This document shows positions 18,717 to 28,775 of a DNA stretch of 64,000 nt, in pieces (within the stretch, counting starts at the first letter, position 1; each line of letters begins with the position of its first letter). The position numbers and the translations under genes were made by a program. This stretch comes from Acinetobacter lwoffii (lineage in GTDB: Bacteria; Pseudomonadota; Gammaproteobacteria; Pseudomonadales; Moraxellaceae), in the NCBI RefSeq assembly GCF_019048525.1, contig NZ_CP077369.1:2232001-2296000 (forward strand), written 5' to 3'. The notes beneath the pieces were generated by a model, which saw nothing but the letters and a program-made list of their open reading frames with translations, made no database searches and was not told the DNA's origin.

Positions 18717-20060
18717 ATGAAGTCCCCCAAAGTCGGTTTTGTATCTTTAGGTTGTCCTAAGGCATTGGTAGATTCTGAACGTATTTTAACCCAGTTAAAG
18801 ACTGAAGGTTATGACGTCGCTTCGGATTATGACGGTGCTGATTTAGTTGTAGTAAATACCTGTGGTTTCATTGAATCCGCAGTGCAAGAATCGCTCGATG
18901 CGATTGGTGAGGCGATGAGCGCGAATGGTCGCGTGATCGTAACAGGTTGTCTAGGTAAAGACGAAGACAAGATTCGCCAAATGCATCCCAATGTCCTGAA
19001 AGTGACAGGTGCAGCGGCATATAAAGAAGTTATGGATGCGGTTCATCAATACGTACCTGAGCCGCCAAAACACAATCCATTTATTGATCTGGTTCCAGAG
19101 CAAGGCATCCGCCTGACGCCAAAACACTATGCTTATCTGAAAATATCTGAAGGCTGCAACCATCGTTGTACCTTCTGTATTATTCCAAGCATGCGTGGCG
19201 ATCTGGTTTCACGTCCAGTTGGTTCTGTGCTTGAAGAAGCTGCAGCGCTGAAACGTGCCGGTGTAAAAGAAGTACTCGTGATCTCCCAGGATACTTCTGC
19301 TTATGGCCTGGACACGAAATACAAGCTGGATTTCTGGAATGGTCAGCCGGTTAAAACCAAATTCTATGACATGTGTGAAGCATTGGGTCAGTTGGGAATC
19401 TGGGTACGTTTGCACTATGTTTACCCATATCCGCATGTAGATGCAGTAATTGACCTGATGGCACAAGGCAAAATCCTGCCTTATCTGGATATTCCATTCC
19501 AGCACGCGAGTCCAAAAATTCTCAAACTGATGAAACGACCTGCGCACAGTGAAAATACACTGGAGCGTTTGAAAATCTGGCGCGAGAAATGTCCTGATCT
19601 GGTGTTGCGTTCAACATTTGTGGTGGGCTTCCCGGGTGAAACTGAAGAAGACTTCCAGATGTTACTGGACTGGCTGAAAGAAGCCCAGCTGGATCGTGTG
19701 GGATGTTTTACCTATTCGCCAGTTGAAGGTGCGACAGCAAATGATTTGCCAGATCACGTTCCTGAAGAAATTAAACAAGAGCGTTATGAGCGTTTCATGC
19801 AGGTTCAGCAAGAAATCTCGGCAGCCAAACTCCAAAAACGTATCGGTCAGACCATGACTGTGCTGGTAGATGACCTGGAAGATGAATTCCCGGTAGCGGT
19901 TGCGCGTTCTTATGCAGATGCACCTGAAATTGATGGTAATGTTTTTGTTGAAGATATCGATAAAAGCGTCATCAAGGCGGGGGATTTACTTGAAGTCGAA
20001 ATTACTGATGCAGATGAATACGATCTGTATGCAAAACTCATTTCAATCAAGTCTGCTTAA
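18717..20060 (+). CDS. rimO: Ribosomal protein S12 methylthiotransferase RimO
   Basis: Radical-SAM enzyme that adds a methylthio group to an aspartate of ribosomal protein S12 (447 aa). The N-terminal UPF0004 domain starts [20 protein letters not shown] and has cysteines for one iron-sulfur cluster (GCPK, VVNTCGF, VTGCLG). The radical-SAM motif [11 protein letters not shown] carries the second cluster. [17 protein letters not shown] and a C-terminal TRAM domain follow. The sequence [11 protein letters not shown] and the S12-type spacing favour RimO over MiaB. It is followed closely by pyrH. Confidence 0.97.
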   Translation: MKSPKVGFVSLGCPKALVDSERILTQLKTEGYDVASDYDGADLVVVNTCGFIESAVQESLDAIGEAMSANGRVIVTGCLGKDEDKIRQMHPNVLKVTGAAAYKEVMDAVHQYVPEPPKHNPFIDLVPEQGIRLTPKHYAYLKISEGCNHRCTFCIIPSMRGDLVSRPVGSVLEEAAALKRAGVKEVLVISQDTSAYGLDTKYKLDFWNGQPVKTKFYDMCEALGQLGIWVRLHYVYPYPHVDAVIDLMAQGKILPYLDIPFQHASPKILKLMKRPAHSENTLERLKIWREKCPDLVLRSTFVVGFPGETEEDFQMLLDWLKEAQLDRVGCFTYSPVEGATANDLPDHVPEEIKQERYERFMQVQQEISAAKLQKRIGQTMTVLVDDLEDEFPVAVARSYADAPEIDGNVFVEDIDKSVIKAGDLLEVEITDADEYDLYAKLISIKSA

Positions 20061-20106
20061 GATTTTGAATTAAAAAAATTTAAATTGAATACTTTGGAGT
20101 TTGATG

Positions 20107-20835
20107 ATGTTGGATTCTAAAAAGCCACGCTTTGGTCGCATCCTGTTAAAGCTTTCTGGTGAAGCGCTGGCAGGCAATAAAGACATGGGGATCGATGCAC
20201 AAGTGCTCGATCAGATGTCACTTTCTATTGCGCACCTCGTGGGTTTAGGCGTACAAGTAGGTATTGTTGTGGGTGGTGGTAACCTGTATCGCGGTAGCCA
20301 GCTACAAAAAGATGGTCTAGTTGGTCGTGTAACTGGCGACCAGATGGGTATGCTGGCAACAGTCATGAACGGTTTGGCACTTCGCGACGCTTTGGTGCGC
20401 CGTAATATTAAAACCCGTTTAATGTCTGCATTGCCAATTGGTGCCGTGGTTGAGTCTTACTCAAGCCGTGATGCAATCCGTCACCTGACTCAGGGTGAAG
20501 TGTGTGTATTCGTGGCAGGTACAGGTAATCCGTTCTTTACGACAGATACAGCTGCCTGTTTACGTGGTATTGAAATCGAATCAGACTTGATCTTGAAAGC
20601 GACCAAAGTTGATGGCGTATATAATAAAGATCCAAGCAAATATGATGATGCGGTTAAATATGACACATTGACTTTTGACCAAGTTCTGGACGAAAAGCTG
20701 GGTGTGATGGACTTAACTGCAATCTGTTTATGTCGTGATCACAATGTGCCGCTACAAGTATTCGATATGAATAAATCTGGCGCATTGCTTTCCGTTGTGA
20801 TGGGTGAAAAAGAAGGGACTCACGTTACCAATTAA
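20107..20835 (+). CDS. pyrH: Uridylate kinase
   Basis: Hexameric bacterial UMP kinase that makes UDP in pyrimidine nucleotide synthesis. It belongs to the amino-acid kinase fold, seen in [42 protein letters not shown] and [13 protein letters not shown]. The start is ambiguous among TTG 20101, ATG 20104 and ATG 20107. The last has a GGAG at 7-base spacing and gives 242 aa, close to the E. coli enzyme. First gene of the pyrH-frr-uppS-cdsA-dxr-rseP-bamA series. Confidence 0.97.
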   Translation: MLDSKKPRFGRILLKLSGEALAGNKDMGIDAQVLDQMSLSIAHLVGLGVQVGIVVGGGNLYRGSQLQKDGLVGRVTGDQMGMLATVMNGLALRDALVRRNIKTRLMSALPIGAVVESYSSRDAIRHLTQGEVCVFVAGTGNPFFTTDTAACLRGIEIESDLILKATKVDGVYNKDPSKYDDAVKYDTLTFDQVLDEKLGVMDLTAICLCRDHNVPLQVFDMNKSGALLSVVMGEKEGTHVTN

Positions 20836-20915
20836 TGACGTGAGCACCAAAGCACTTTATACTACACGCTAATTTAGTAATAACCTCTTTTCAAGAATTA
20901 AGTAAGGAAGATCAT

Positions 20916-21470
20916 ATGATTAACGATCTTAAAAAAGACAGCGAAGACCGTATGAACAAAACTCTAGAATCTCTAGAGCATGGTTTTGCAAAAGTTCGTA
21001 CCGGTCGTGCGCATCCATCAATTTTAAATAACGTGATGGTTTCTTACTATGGTTCAGACGTTCCATTGAACCAGGTGGCAAACGTAGGTGTTGAAGATTC
21101 ACGTACTTTGTTAATCCAGCCTTTCGAACGTTCAATGGTTTCTGCAATTGATAAAGCGATTCGTGAATCTGATTTGGGTCTGAACCCAATTACAGCAGAT
21201 GCGATTCGTGTACCAATGGCTGCGTTGACTGAAGAAACGCGTCGTGACATGCAGAAAGTGGCGCGTAATGAAGCAGAAAATGCCAAAGTGGCGATCCGTA
21301 ACATTCGCCGTGATGTATTGGGCGATATCAAGGCTTTGTTGAAAGAAAAAGAAATTTCTGAAGATGAAGAGCGTCGTGCTGCTGACGAAATCCAGAAAAT
21401 TACCGACAAATTTGTTGCTGAAGTTGACAAGCGCTTGGCTGCGAAAGAAGCTGAATTGATGAAGGTCTAA
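20916..21470 (+). CDS. frr: Ribosome recycling factor
   Basis: Splits post-termination ribosomes together with EF-G. It is 184 aa, the standard length, all-helical plus a small beta domain. Diagnostic segments are [34 protein letters not shown] and [23 protein letters not shown] precedes the ATG. It lies directly after pyrH, the near-universal bacterial arrangement. Confidence 0.98.
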   Translation: MINDLKKDSEDRMNKTLESLEHGFAKVRTGRAHPSILNNVMVSYYGSDVPLNQVANVGVEDSRTLLIQPFERSMVSAIDKAIRESDLGLNPITADAIRVPMAALTEETRRDMQKVARNEAENAKVAIRNIRRDVLGDIKALLKEKEISEDEERRAADEIQKITDKFVAEVDKRLAAKEAELMKV

Positions 21471-21477
21471 TTCATCG

Positions 21478-22230
21478 ATGACCGTTGCTGAAGAAAATCC
21501 CCGTCTTCCGAAACATGTTGCCATCATCATGGATGGCAACAATCGTTTTGCCAAAAAAAATCAGATGCAAAAAGGTGATGGACACCGTGAAGGAAAAACG
21601 GTTCTGGATCCGATTGTTGAACACTGTAAAAAAAGAAATATCCAGGCTTTAACTGTATTTGCCTTTTCAAGTGAAAACTGGAATCGTCCACAGTTTGAAG
21701 TTGAATTGCTCATGAAATTGCTGGTTGATACCATTCATGAACAATTGCCCCGCATGGAAAAATTCAATATTGCCTTACGCTTTATCGGTGATCGCAGCCG
21801 TTTGTCCCCAGAATTACAGGGACTTATGTTGCATGCCGAACAAAGGACTGCTAATTTCAATAGTATGACACTCACTATTGCAATCAGTTATGGTGGTATG
21901 TGGGATATGGCACAAGCTGCACAGCGAATTGCTAGCGATGTTTTAACAAATAAATTAGATCTTGATGCAATTAATACTGATGTATTTGGTCAATATGTCA
22001 GCCTCGGTGATTTACCTGCAGTTGATCTGCTGATTCGTACGGGTGGAGATTTCCGTCTTTCGAATTTCCTGTTATGGCAGGCAGCCTATGCAGAGCTTTA
22101 TTTCACTGAGACGCTATGGCCAGAATTTACCGTTGAAGAACTTGATGATGCACTTGCCGTATTTGGTGGGCGTGAACGTCGTTTTGGTAAAACATCAGAA
22201 CAGATTCATCAGGAAAAACTTGAGAATTAA
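21478..22230 (+). CDS. uppS: Undecaprenyl diphosphate synthase (cis-prenyltransferase)
   Basis: Condenses isopentenyl diphosphates onto farnesyl diphosphate to make the C55 carrier lipid for peptidoglycan and surface polysaccharides (250 aa). The catalytic motif is HVAIIMDGNNRFAKKN, where most homologues have GNGRWAK. The next motif is KGDGHREG where an arginine usually stands in the lysine position. FAFSSENWNRP, IRTGGDFRLSNFLLWQAAYA and the C-terminal ERRFG are as expected. The active-site aspartate is kept, so the enzyme should work. It starts 8 bases after frr and is followed by cdsA. Confidence 0.96.
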   Translation: MTVAEENPRLPKHVAIIMDGNNRFAKKNQMQKGDGHREGKTVLDPIVEHCKKRNIQALTVFAFSSENWNRPQFEVELLMKLLVDTIHEQLPRMEKFNIALRFIGDRSRLSPELQGLMLHAEQRTANFNSMTLTIAISYGGMWDMAQAAQRIASDVLTNKLDLDAINTDVFGQYVSLGDLPAVDLLIRTGGDFRLSNFLLWQAAYAELYFTETLWPEFTVEELDDALAVFGGRERRFGKTSEQIHQEKLEN

Positions 22231-22233
22231 TAC

Positions 22234-23058
22234 ATGTTTGAGCGGATTATAACCGCATTGGTGTTGGTAGCAGTTGTACTGAGCTGTATGTTTGCTACCG
22301 AATCACATTATCCAATGTTTGTATTGATGGTTCTTGCTGCTGGGGTGGCCGGCTATGAGTGGTTCAAACTCATGCCGCGAAAATTTAAACATGTCATCAA
22401 ACCTGTTGCTTGGGGATATGGAGTGCTCACTGCGGCACTTTCAGCTTTGGCATTGTATTTTGCCGAAGTTGCCTTATTGTTATGGGTAGCTTCTATAATT
22501 ACCTGGTTGCTCAGTATTTACTGGGTTAAAACCTATCCTGAATATGATGGCTGGTACAACGCCAGCCTGCACGGAATCGGCGTAGTTCTGATCTCTGCTG
22601 CGGTTACTGCAATTTTCTCTGTCTGGCAAAGTTCACCGTGGTGGCTGATGTACCTGTTTTTACTGGTATGGGGCGCAGATAGTGGTGCATATTTTGTGGG
22701 TCGTAAATTTGGCAAGAAAAAGCTGGCGCCGAATGTTAGTCCTAATAAATCCGTAGAAGGGCTGTATGGCGGTATCGTTACTTCAATGCTGATCGTGACG
22801 GCAGTTGCCTTGCTTTATCTGGATATGACTTGGCCAGAACTGATTTTATTTCTGATTCTATCTGTCGTTACAGTATTTAGTTCGGTACTGGGTGACCTGT
22901 TTGAATCCATGATCAAACGTCGTGCCGGTATTAAGGATTCAGGTCGAATTTTGCCAGGACATGGCGGAGTACTGGATCGTATTGATTCTTTGCTTGCTGC
23001 AGCTCCAATCTTTGCAGCAGGTATGGCTGTTTTAAAACTTATTGGTGTAGATTTATAA
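22234..23058 (+). CDS. cdsA: Phosphatidate cytidylyltransferase
   Basis: Integral membrane enzyme forming CDP-diacylglycerol from phosphatidate and CTP, the branch point of phospholipid synthesis (274 aa). Several hydrophobic segments span the N-terminal two thirds. The C-terminal signature SVLGDLFESMIKRRAGIKDSG continues into LPGHGGVLDRIDSLLAA, diagnostic for CdsA. It starts 4 bases after uppS and ends immediately before the dxr ATG, so the genes form one transcript. Confidence 0.97.
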   Translation: MFERIITALVLVAVVLSCMFATESHYPMFVLMVLAAGVAGYEWFKLMPRKFKHVIKPVAWGYGVLTAALSALALYFAEVALLLWVASIITWLLSIYWVKTYPEYDGWYNASLHGIGVVLISAAVTAIFSVWQSSPWWLMYLFLLVWGADSGAYFVGRKFGKKKLAPNVSPNKSVEGLYGGIVTSMLIVTAVALLYLDMTWPELILFLILSVVTVFSSVLGDLFESMIKRRAGIKDSGRILPGHGGVLDRIDSLLAAAPIFAAGMAVLKLIGVDL

Positions 23059-24255
23059 ATGTCACAAGCAGTTTGTATACTGGGTGCTACAGGTTCCATT
23101 GGTCAAAGTACTTTAAAAATCTTGCAGCGACATCCTGAAGCATACTCGGTTTTTGCTGTGACCGCGCAAAGTCGTATTGATGAGCTGGTCGAAATTTGCC
23201 AGCAATACCGTCCTAAAGTGGCGGTGGTACCGGCTGAAAAAGTAGATGAACTTTCAAAACTACTTCAGCAACATCATTTATCTGATATTGAAATTCTGCA
23301 AGATGAAGCCGGTTTAATTGCTGTGGCTGAACACGCGGATGTTGATATCGTCATGGCGGCAATCGTTGGTGCAGCAGGCTTGTTGCCGACACTGGCTGCA
23401 GTGAAAGCGGGTAAGCGCGTACTGCTGGCCAATAAAGAAGCTTTGGTGATGTCAGGTGACATCATGATGCAGGCAGCGCGCGATCATGGGGCATTACTGC
23501 TTCCCGTGGATTCCGAACACAATGCGATTTTCCAATGTCTGCCACAGCATTATTTTGAAGCAGAGCGTCATGGCAAGCCCAAACTGGGTGTGTCCCAGAT
23601 TCTACTGACCGCTTCAGGTGGCCCATTTCTGAACCACAGCATGCAGCAACTTGAAGAGGTCACACCTGCCCAAGCTTGCAAGCATCCTAACTGGTCCATG
23701 GGTCAAAAAATTTCAGTCGATTCTGCTACCTTAATGAATAAAGGTTTAGAATTGATCGAAGCCTGTCATTTGTTTGCAGTTCAAGAACAATTTGTTACAG
23801 TTGTTGTGCATCCACAGAGTATTATTCACTCCATGGTTCAATACGTTGATGGTTCGACTTTGGCACAAATGGGTAATCCGGATATGGGCACGCCTATTGC
23901 ACATGCATTGGCATGGCCTGAGCGTATCAGTACGCATGTGGCACCACTGGATCTGTTTATGCATTCACAACTTAATTTTCAAGAACCGGACATGCTCCGT
24001 TTCCCTGCATTAAAATTGGCCCGTCAGGCCATGCAGAGTGGCGGAATTGCACCTACGATTTTAAATGCGGCCAATGAAATTGCAGTTGCTGCATTTTTAA
24101 ATCAACAGATCAGATTTACCCAAATTCCTCAGGTAGCTGAGCACGTCCTGAATCAGATGGACAATCAACCTGCACATGATCTGGAGGCTATCTTGCAAGC
24201 AGATCAAATGGCACGAGGTTTATCACAGCAATACGTTGTGAATAAAGGAAGTTAA
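23059..24255 (+). CDS. dxr: 1-deoxy-D-xylulose 5-phosphate reductoisomerase
   Basis: NADPH-dependent enzyme of the MEP isoprenoid pathway, also called ispC, making 2-C-methyl-D-erythritol 4-phosphate; the target of fosmidomycin. It is 398 aa. The NADPH-binding start is [37 protein letters not shown] and the substrate/metal region [15 protein letters not shown] are followed by [28 protein letters not shown] and [12 protein letters not shown]. It begins on the base after the cdsA stop and supplies precursor for the uppS product. Confidence 0.98.
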   Translation: MSQAVCILGATGSIGQSTLKILQRHPEAYSVFAVTAQSRIDELVEICQQYRPKVAVVPAEKVDELSKLLQQHHLSDIEILQDEAGLIAVAEHADVDIVMAAIVGAAGLLPTLAAVKAGKRVLLANKEALVMSGDIMMQAARDHGALLLPVDSEHNAIFQCLPQHYFEAERHGKPKLGVSQILLTASGGPFLNHSMQQLEEVTPAQACKHPNWSMGQKISVDSATLMNKGLELIEACHLFAVQEQFVTVVVHPQSIIHSMVQYVDGSTLAQMGNPDMGTPIAHALAWPERISTHVAPLDLFMHSQLNFQEPDMLRFPALKLARQAMQSGGIAPTILNAANEIAVAAFLNQQIRFTQIPQVAEHVLNQMDNQPAHDLEAILQADQMARGLSQQYVVNKGS

Positions 24256-24258
24256 GAT

Positions 24259-25614
24259 ATGAATGCCTTGTTTATGATTGCCGCTGCAATTCTCTTACTC
24301 GGTCCCTTAATTGCGATTCACGAGTTCGGTCACTATATTGTGGCGCGTAAACTGGGCGTTAAAGTATTGGTCTATTCGATTGGATTTGGGCCAACATTAT
24401 TAAAATGGACCTCGAAAAAATCCGGAATTCAGTATCAGTTGTCTGCCTTACCTTTGGGTGGCTATGTCAAGATGCTGGATGAGCGTGAAGGTAATGTCGC
24501 TGAAGAGGACTTACCCAAAGCTTTCAATCGTCAGCATCCGTGGAAGCGGATTGCCATCGTGGCAGCGGGTCCATTCATCAACCTGATTTTTGCAGTTCTT
24601 CTATTTTGGGTGTTATTTTTACCAGCTCAAGAACAGCTCAATACCCGGGTAGGCAAAGTTTTACCAAATACACCTGCTGCAACAGTACAAATGCAGCCGG
24701 GCGACAAAATTATAGCTGTGGATGGTACTCAGGTAGAAACTTGGGAAAAACTCAGTTATGCCTTGGTGGATCGTGTTGGTGAAACTGGCGTGGTTTCTAT
24801 TCAGGCAGATCGTGCTGGTGAAAACAAACTGTTCCAGTTGCCGATTCAAAACTATTTAAAAGATCAAAGTCAATCGCCACTTGAAAGTTTGGGTTTCTTG
24901 CCTTATCGGCCAGAAATTCCGGCTGTAATTAGCAAACTGAGTGAAGATGGTGCAGCCATCCGTCAAGGTTTGAAAGAAGGTGACAAGATTCTGGCTATTG
25001 ACGGCGTTCAGATGAAAGACTGGTTTGATGTGGTGCAGGTGGTACAGGCATCTCCAGAAAAATTACTCAAAATGGATGTTTTACGCGAAAATAAGGTGGT
25101 TCAGCTAGAAGTCATGCCGCAAGGCAAACGTGACAATATGGGCAATGTGACCGGTATGCTGGGTGTACACAGTGATCCGGGTAAAATGACCATTCCTGCA
25201 GAATATAAACAGACCATTCATTACACGCCAGGTGAAGCGTTGGTAATGGCATTTGATAAAACAGCACATTTATCTTCGATGATTCTGAACTCGATTGTCA
25301 AAATGGTACGCGGTCTGATTGGTCTGGATAATTTATCAGGTCCAATTACCATTGCCAAAGTGGCAGGACAAAGCGCAGAAATGGGCTGGGAAACTTTTAT
25401 TTCCTTTATGGCGCTAATGAGTGTAAGTTTAGGAATATTAAATCTACTGCCTATTCCAATGCTTGATGGCGGACATCTGGTTTACTATTTTGTTGAATTA
25501 ATTCGTGGTAAACCTGTTTCCGAACAAATACAATTGGTTGGGTTAAAAATTGGTATGGTACTGCTCGGCAGTATGATGCTTCTGGCATTATTTAATGATT
25601 TTATGCGTTTATAA
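24259..25614 (+). CDS. rseP: Site-2 zinc protease RseP
   Basis: Intramembrane zinc metalloprotease that cleaves anti-sigma factors and signal-peptide remnants (451 aa). The first membrane helix holds the zinc motif HEFGH near residue 22. Two PDZ domains follow: LPNTPAATVQMQPGDKIIAV and GAAIRQGLKEGDKILAIDG. The late membrane part has the conserved NLLPIPMLDGGHLVYY, which includes the third zinc-ligand region. It sits between dxr and bamA, the usual gammaproteobacterial order. Confidence 0.97.
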   Translation: MNALFMIAAAILLLGPLIAIHEFGHYIVARKLGVKVLVYSIGFGPTLLKWTSKKSGIQYQLSALPLGGYVKMLDEREGNVAEEDLPKAFNRQHPWKRIAIVAAGPFINLIFAVLLFWVLFLPAQEQLNTRVGKVLPNTPAATVQMQPGDKIIAVDGTQVETWEKLSYALVDRVGETGVVSIQADRAGENKLFQLPIQNYLKDQSQSPLESLGFLPYRPEIPAVISKLSEDGAAIRQGLKEGDKILAIDGVQMKDWFDVVQVVQASPEKLLKMDVLRENKVVQLEVMPQGKRDNMGNVTGMLGVHSDPGKMTIPAEYKQTIHYTPGEALVMAFDKTAHLSSMILNSIVKMVRGLIGLDNLSGPITIAKVAGQSAEMGWETFISFMALMSVSLGILNLLPIPMLDGGHLVYYFVELIRGKPVSEQIQLVGLKIGMVLLGSMMLLALFNDFMRL

Positions 25615-25653
25615 CAACGTAAATGGAATAAATTAACAGCGGAAAAGACTGGC

Positions 25654-28194
25654 ATGCAGCACACACATTTATTTATGCCTCTGGCACTCGTTAGTGCAAT
25701 GGCAGTAGCACAACAAGTATATGCAGCAGATGAATTCATTGTACAAGATATAAAATTTGATGGATTAGTACGTTTAACTCCTGACAATGTGTATGGCCTA
25801 GTGCCAATTAACAGTGGTGATCGGGTCAATGATCCAATCATTGCCAATGCAATTCGTAGCATGTATGCATCAGGCCTATTTGATGACATTAAAGCCGTGC
25901 AGCAAGGCAATACTTTGGTTTTCCAAGTTGTTGAACGCCCGGTCATTTCAAAAATCGAATTGAAAGGCAATAAGTTGATTCCTAAGGAAGCACTTGAGGA
26001 AGGCCTGAAAAAAATGGGTCTGGCTGAAGGTGAAGTGCTGAAAAAATCAGCGCTGCAAACTATTGAAACTGAACTTGAACAGCAATACATGCAGCAAGGT
26101 CGTTATGATGCCGATATTACGGTCACCACGACGCCTCGACCAAATAACCGTGTTGAATTGCTAATTGATTTTATTGAAGGTAAAGCGGCCAAAGTTTTTG
26201 ATATCAATATTATCGGGAATACCGTATTTAAAGAATCTGATATCAAGCAGGCCTTTGCAGTAAAAGAAAGTGGCTGGAGTTCAGTCATTTCGCGTAATGA
26301 CCGTTATGCACGTGAAAAGATGGCGGCAAGTCTTGAAGCTTTGCGTGCCATGTATCTGAATCGCGGTTACATCAACTTTAATATTACCAATTCCAGTCTG
26401 AACTTGAGTGAAGATAAAAAAAATGTTTTTATCGAAGTTTCTGTGGATGAAGGCGAGCAATTTAAATTTGGTCAAACCAAATACTTAGGTGATGCGCTTT
26501 ATAAGACTGAAGAATTGCAGGCTTTACAAATCTTCAAAGAAGGCGAAATTTATTCGCAGGAAAAAGTTAATGCGGTTAAGCAATTATTACAGCGTAAGTA
26601 TGGTAATGCAGGCTACTACTATGCAGAAGTCAACATCGTTCCTCAAATTAACAACGAAACCAAACTGGTTGATCTAAATTACTATATTAATCCAGGTCAG
26701 CAAGTCACAGTACGACGTATTAATTTCACTGGTAATACTAAAACTGCAGATGAAGTACTACGTCGTGAAATGCGCCAAATGGAAGGTGCGCTTGCCAGTA
26801 ATGAAAAAATTGACCTGTCTAAGGTTCGTCTGGAACGTACCGGTTTCTTTAAAACTGTCGATATCAAACCTGCACGTATTCCGGGTGCACCAGATCAGGT
26901 GGACTTGAATGTTGCTGTTGAAGAGCAGCATTCAGGGACCAGTACTCTTGCAGTTGGTTTCTCGCAAAGCGGTGGTGTAACTTTCCAGGCAGGTTTAAGT
27001 CAGACCAACTTCCTGGGTACAGGTAATAGTGTCTCAATCGATTTGTCGCGTTCTGAAACGCAAGATTACTATAACTTGAGCGTGATGGATCCGTACTTCA
27101 CTATTGATGGTGTACGTCGCGGCTATAATATGTACTACCGTAAAACCAAGCTGGATGATGACTATAACGTCAACAACTATGTAACGGATAGTTTTGGTGG
27201 TGGGATTAACTTTGGTTATCCAATTGATGAAAACCAGAGTGTCAGCTTGGGTCTAAACGTCGATCAGACTGAAGTAACTACTGGTCCATATGTATCGACT
27301 TATGTACGGGATTATTTATTAGCTAATGGTGGTAAAAGTACTAGAGATGGTGCCTACTGTCCAAAAGACAGCGCTGGTAACTCACAATTAACTGTACCTA
27401 TTTATGGACAAGATGGTACTACAGTAATTGGTTATGACTGCGCAGTGCCACAAATTACTTATGGAAATGAATTTAAAGGTGATTTCTTGACTTATAACCT
27501 GAATCTGGGTTGGTCTTATAATACCTTAAACCGTCCAATGTTCCCGACAACGGGCATGTCACACCGTGTTAATGCAGAAATTGCCTTGCCGGGTAGTGAT
27601 GTGGAATATCAAAAAGTCACTTATGATGCGCAAGCTTTCTTCCCATTAGGTAAAGATTTTGTTCTGCGTGGATATGGTAAGTTGGGCTATGGTAATGACC
27701 TACCATTCTATAAGAATTTCTACGCTGGTGGTTATGGTTCAGTCCGTGGTTATGAAAACAGTACCTTAGGCCCTAAATATCCAGGTGTAACTTATAATGA
27801 ATCACGAGAACAAGACTTTGGTCCAGAAGAAGTGGGTGGTAATGCCTTAGTCCAGTTTGGTACAGAATTAGTGCTTCCTGTGCCATTTAAAGGAGATTGG
27901 GCACGTCAGGTTCGCCCGGTACTTTTTGCAGAGGGAGCACAAGTTTTTGATACTCAGTGTGATGTGCCTCGCGGAAATTTATATCTCAATCCACAAAATA
28001 CTGATGTAAATGCGAAGCAATACTGTAAAGATAACTTTGGTTTTGATGCAGGCAATATGCGTTATAGCGTAGGCGCAGGTTTCACCTGGATTACCATGAT
28101 TGGGCCATTATCACTTAGCTATGCATACCCATTGAATGATAAAGATGGGGATGATACTCAAAATATCCAGTTTGAAATTGGACGTACTTTCTAA
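25654..28194 (+). CDS. bamA: Outer-membrane protein assembly factor BamA
   Basis: Central beta-barrel component of the BAM complex, which inserts proteins into the outer membrane (846 aa). A signal peptide ends at VYAADEF. Five POTRA repeats follow to about residue 425; the C-terminal 16-strand barrel carries the VRGYENSTLGP motif of loop 6 and ends in phenylalanine (EIGRTF), the usual sorting signal. Barrel loops contain two cysteine pairs (near AYCPKD/GYDCAVP and TQCDVP/KQYCKDN) that probably form surface disulfides. Downstream of rseP and upstream of skp; a strong hairpin follows the stop codon. Confidence 0.98.
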   Translation: MQHTHLFMPLALVSAMAVAQQVYAADEFIVQDIKFDGLVRLTPDNVYGLVPINSGDRVNDPIIANAIRSMYASGLFDDIKAVQQGNTLVFQVVERPVISKIELKGNKLIPKEALEEGLKKMGLAEGEVLKKSALQTIETELEQQYMQQGRYDADITVTTTPRPNNRVELLIDFIEGKAAKVFDINIIGNTVFKESDIKQAFAVKESGWSSVISRNDRYAREKMAASLEALRAMYLNRGYINFNITNSSLNLSEDKKNVFIEVSVDEGEQFKFGQTKYLGDALYKTEELQALQIFKEGEIYSQEKVNAVKQLLQRKYGNAGYYYAEVNIVPQINNETKLVDLNYYINPGQQVTVRRINFTGNTKTADEVLRREMRQMEGALASNEKIDLSKVRLERTGFFKTVDIKPARIPGAPDQVDLNVAVEEQHSGTSTLAVGFSQSGGVTFQAGLSQTNFLGTGNSVSIDLSRSETQDYYNLSVMDPYFTIDGVRRGYNMYYRKTKLDDDYNVNNYVTDSFGGGINFGYPIDENQSVSLGLNVDQTEVTTGPYVSTYVRDYLLANGGKSTRDGAYCPKDSAGNSQLTVPIYGQDGTTVIGYDCAVPQITYGNEFKGDFLTYNLNLGWSYNTLNRPMFPTTGMSHRVNAEIALPGSDVEYQKVTYDAQAFFPLGKDFVLRGYGKLGYGNDLPFYKNFYAGGYGSVRGYENSTLGPKYPGVTYNESREQDFGPEEVGGNALVQFGTELVLPVPFKGDWARQVRPVLFAEGAQVFDTQCDVPRGNLYLNPQNTDVNAKQYCKDNFGFDAGNMRYSVGAGFTWITMIGPLSLSYAYPLNDKDGDDTQNIQFEIGRTF

Positions 28195-28218
28195 AATCGT
28201 TTTGACCTAGAAACTAAA

Positions 28219-28260
28219 TTTTGCTCATAAAGCCTGCAGGTTTTGTGAGCAAATTTTTTT
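28219..28260 (+). terminator. Terminator-like hairpin between bamA and skp
   Basis: An 8-bp stem TTTGCTCA / TGAGCAAA with an 18-base loop is followed by seven T residues (28254-28260). The first skp ATG is only two bases further on. It looks like an intrinsic terminator used as an attenuator inside the bamA-skp-lpx series. Confidence 0.78.
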
Positions 28261-28262
28261 GA

Positions 28263-28772
28263 ATGAGTAAGAATATGAAAAAAATGATTATGGCAATGAG
28301 CCTGGCTTTGGCAAGTGTTGCACCTTTAACTCAAGCGGCCAGTATGGGGGTAATTGACTTGGAGCGTGTGGTTGAAGGTAGTACTTATCTGAAACAACAA
28401 AACACGGCATTTCAGCAAAAAATTCAGCCACAAACCACCAAGATTGAGCAACTCAGCAAAGAGCTGGAAGCTTTGCAGCAACGTGCTCAATCCAATACCA
28501 AGCTCAGTGAGACTGAAAAACAGAAAATGTCTGCGCAATATCAGGCTAAGTTGCAAGAATTAAATCAGTTACAACAATCTGTACAGACGAATGTCCAAAG
28601 CTCGATTCAGCAGATCCGGACTGTATTTGATGCACGTGTAAAGCAAATTGCTGAACAATTACGTAGAGAAAATAACCTCGATGTGGTTTTAAATAAAAAT
28701 TCAGCGCTTGCTTATGATGCTAAATATGATTTAACTGATAAAATGATTCAAAAGGTTAATGCAATTAAATAA
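28263..28772 (+). CDS. skp: Periplasmic chaperone Skp/OmpH
   Basis: Trimeric periplasmic chaperone that carries unfolded outer-membrane proteins to BAM. It is 169 aa with a signal peptide (cleavage after TQAA, about residue 29), then MGVIDLERVVEGS and two long coiled-coil arms rich in Gln, Lys and Glu (about 40-130). The C-terminal part has DVVLNKNSALAYDAKYDLTD, typical of Skp. The start may be ATG 28263 or 28275 (MKKMIMAM); the latter has a better upstream context because 28263 touches the preceding T-run. Followed 3 bases later by lpxD. Confidence 0.93.
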   Translation: MSKNMKKMIMAMSLALASVAPLTQAASMGVIDLERVVEGSTYLKQQNTAFQQKIQPQTTKIEQLSKELEALQQRAQSNTKLSETEKQKMSAQYQAKLQELNQLQQSVQTNVQSSIQQIRTVFDARVKQIAEQLRRENNLDVVLNKNSALAYDAKYDLTDKMIQKVNAIK

Positions 28773-28775
28773 TCA

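Noticed and set aside
21047..21554. Antisense frames of 127 and 140 codons opposite frr and uppS
   Set aside because: They lie wholly opposite essential genes, lack ribosome sites and show no domain.
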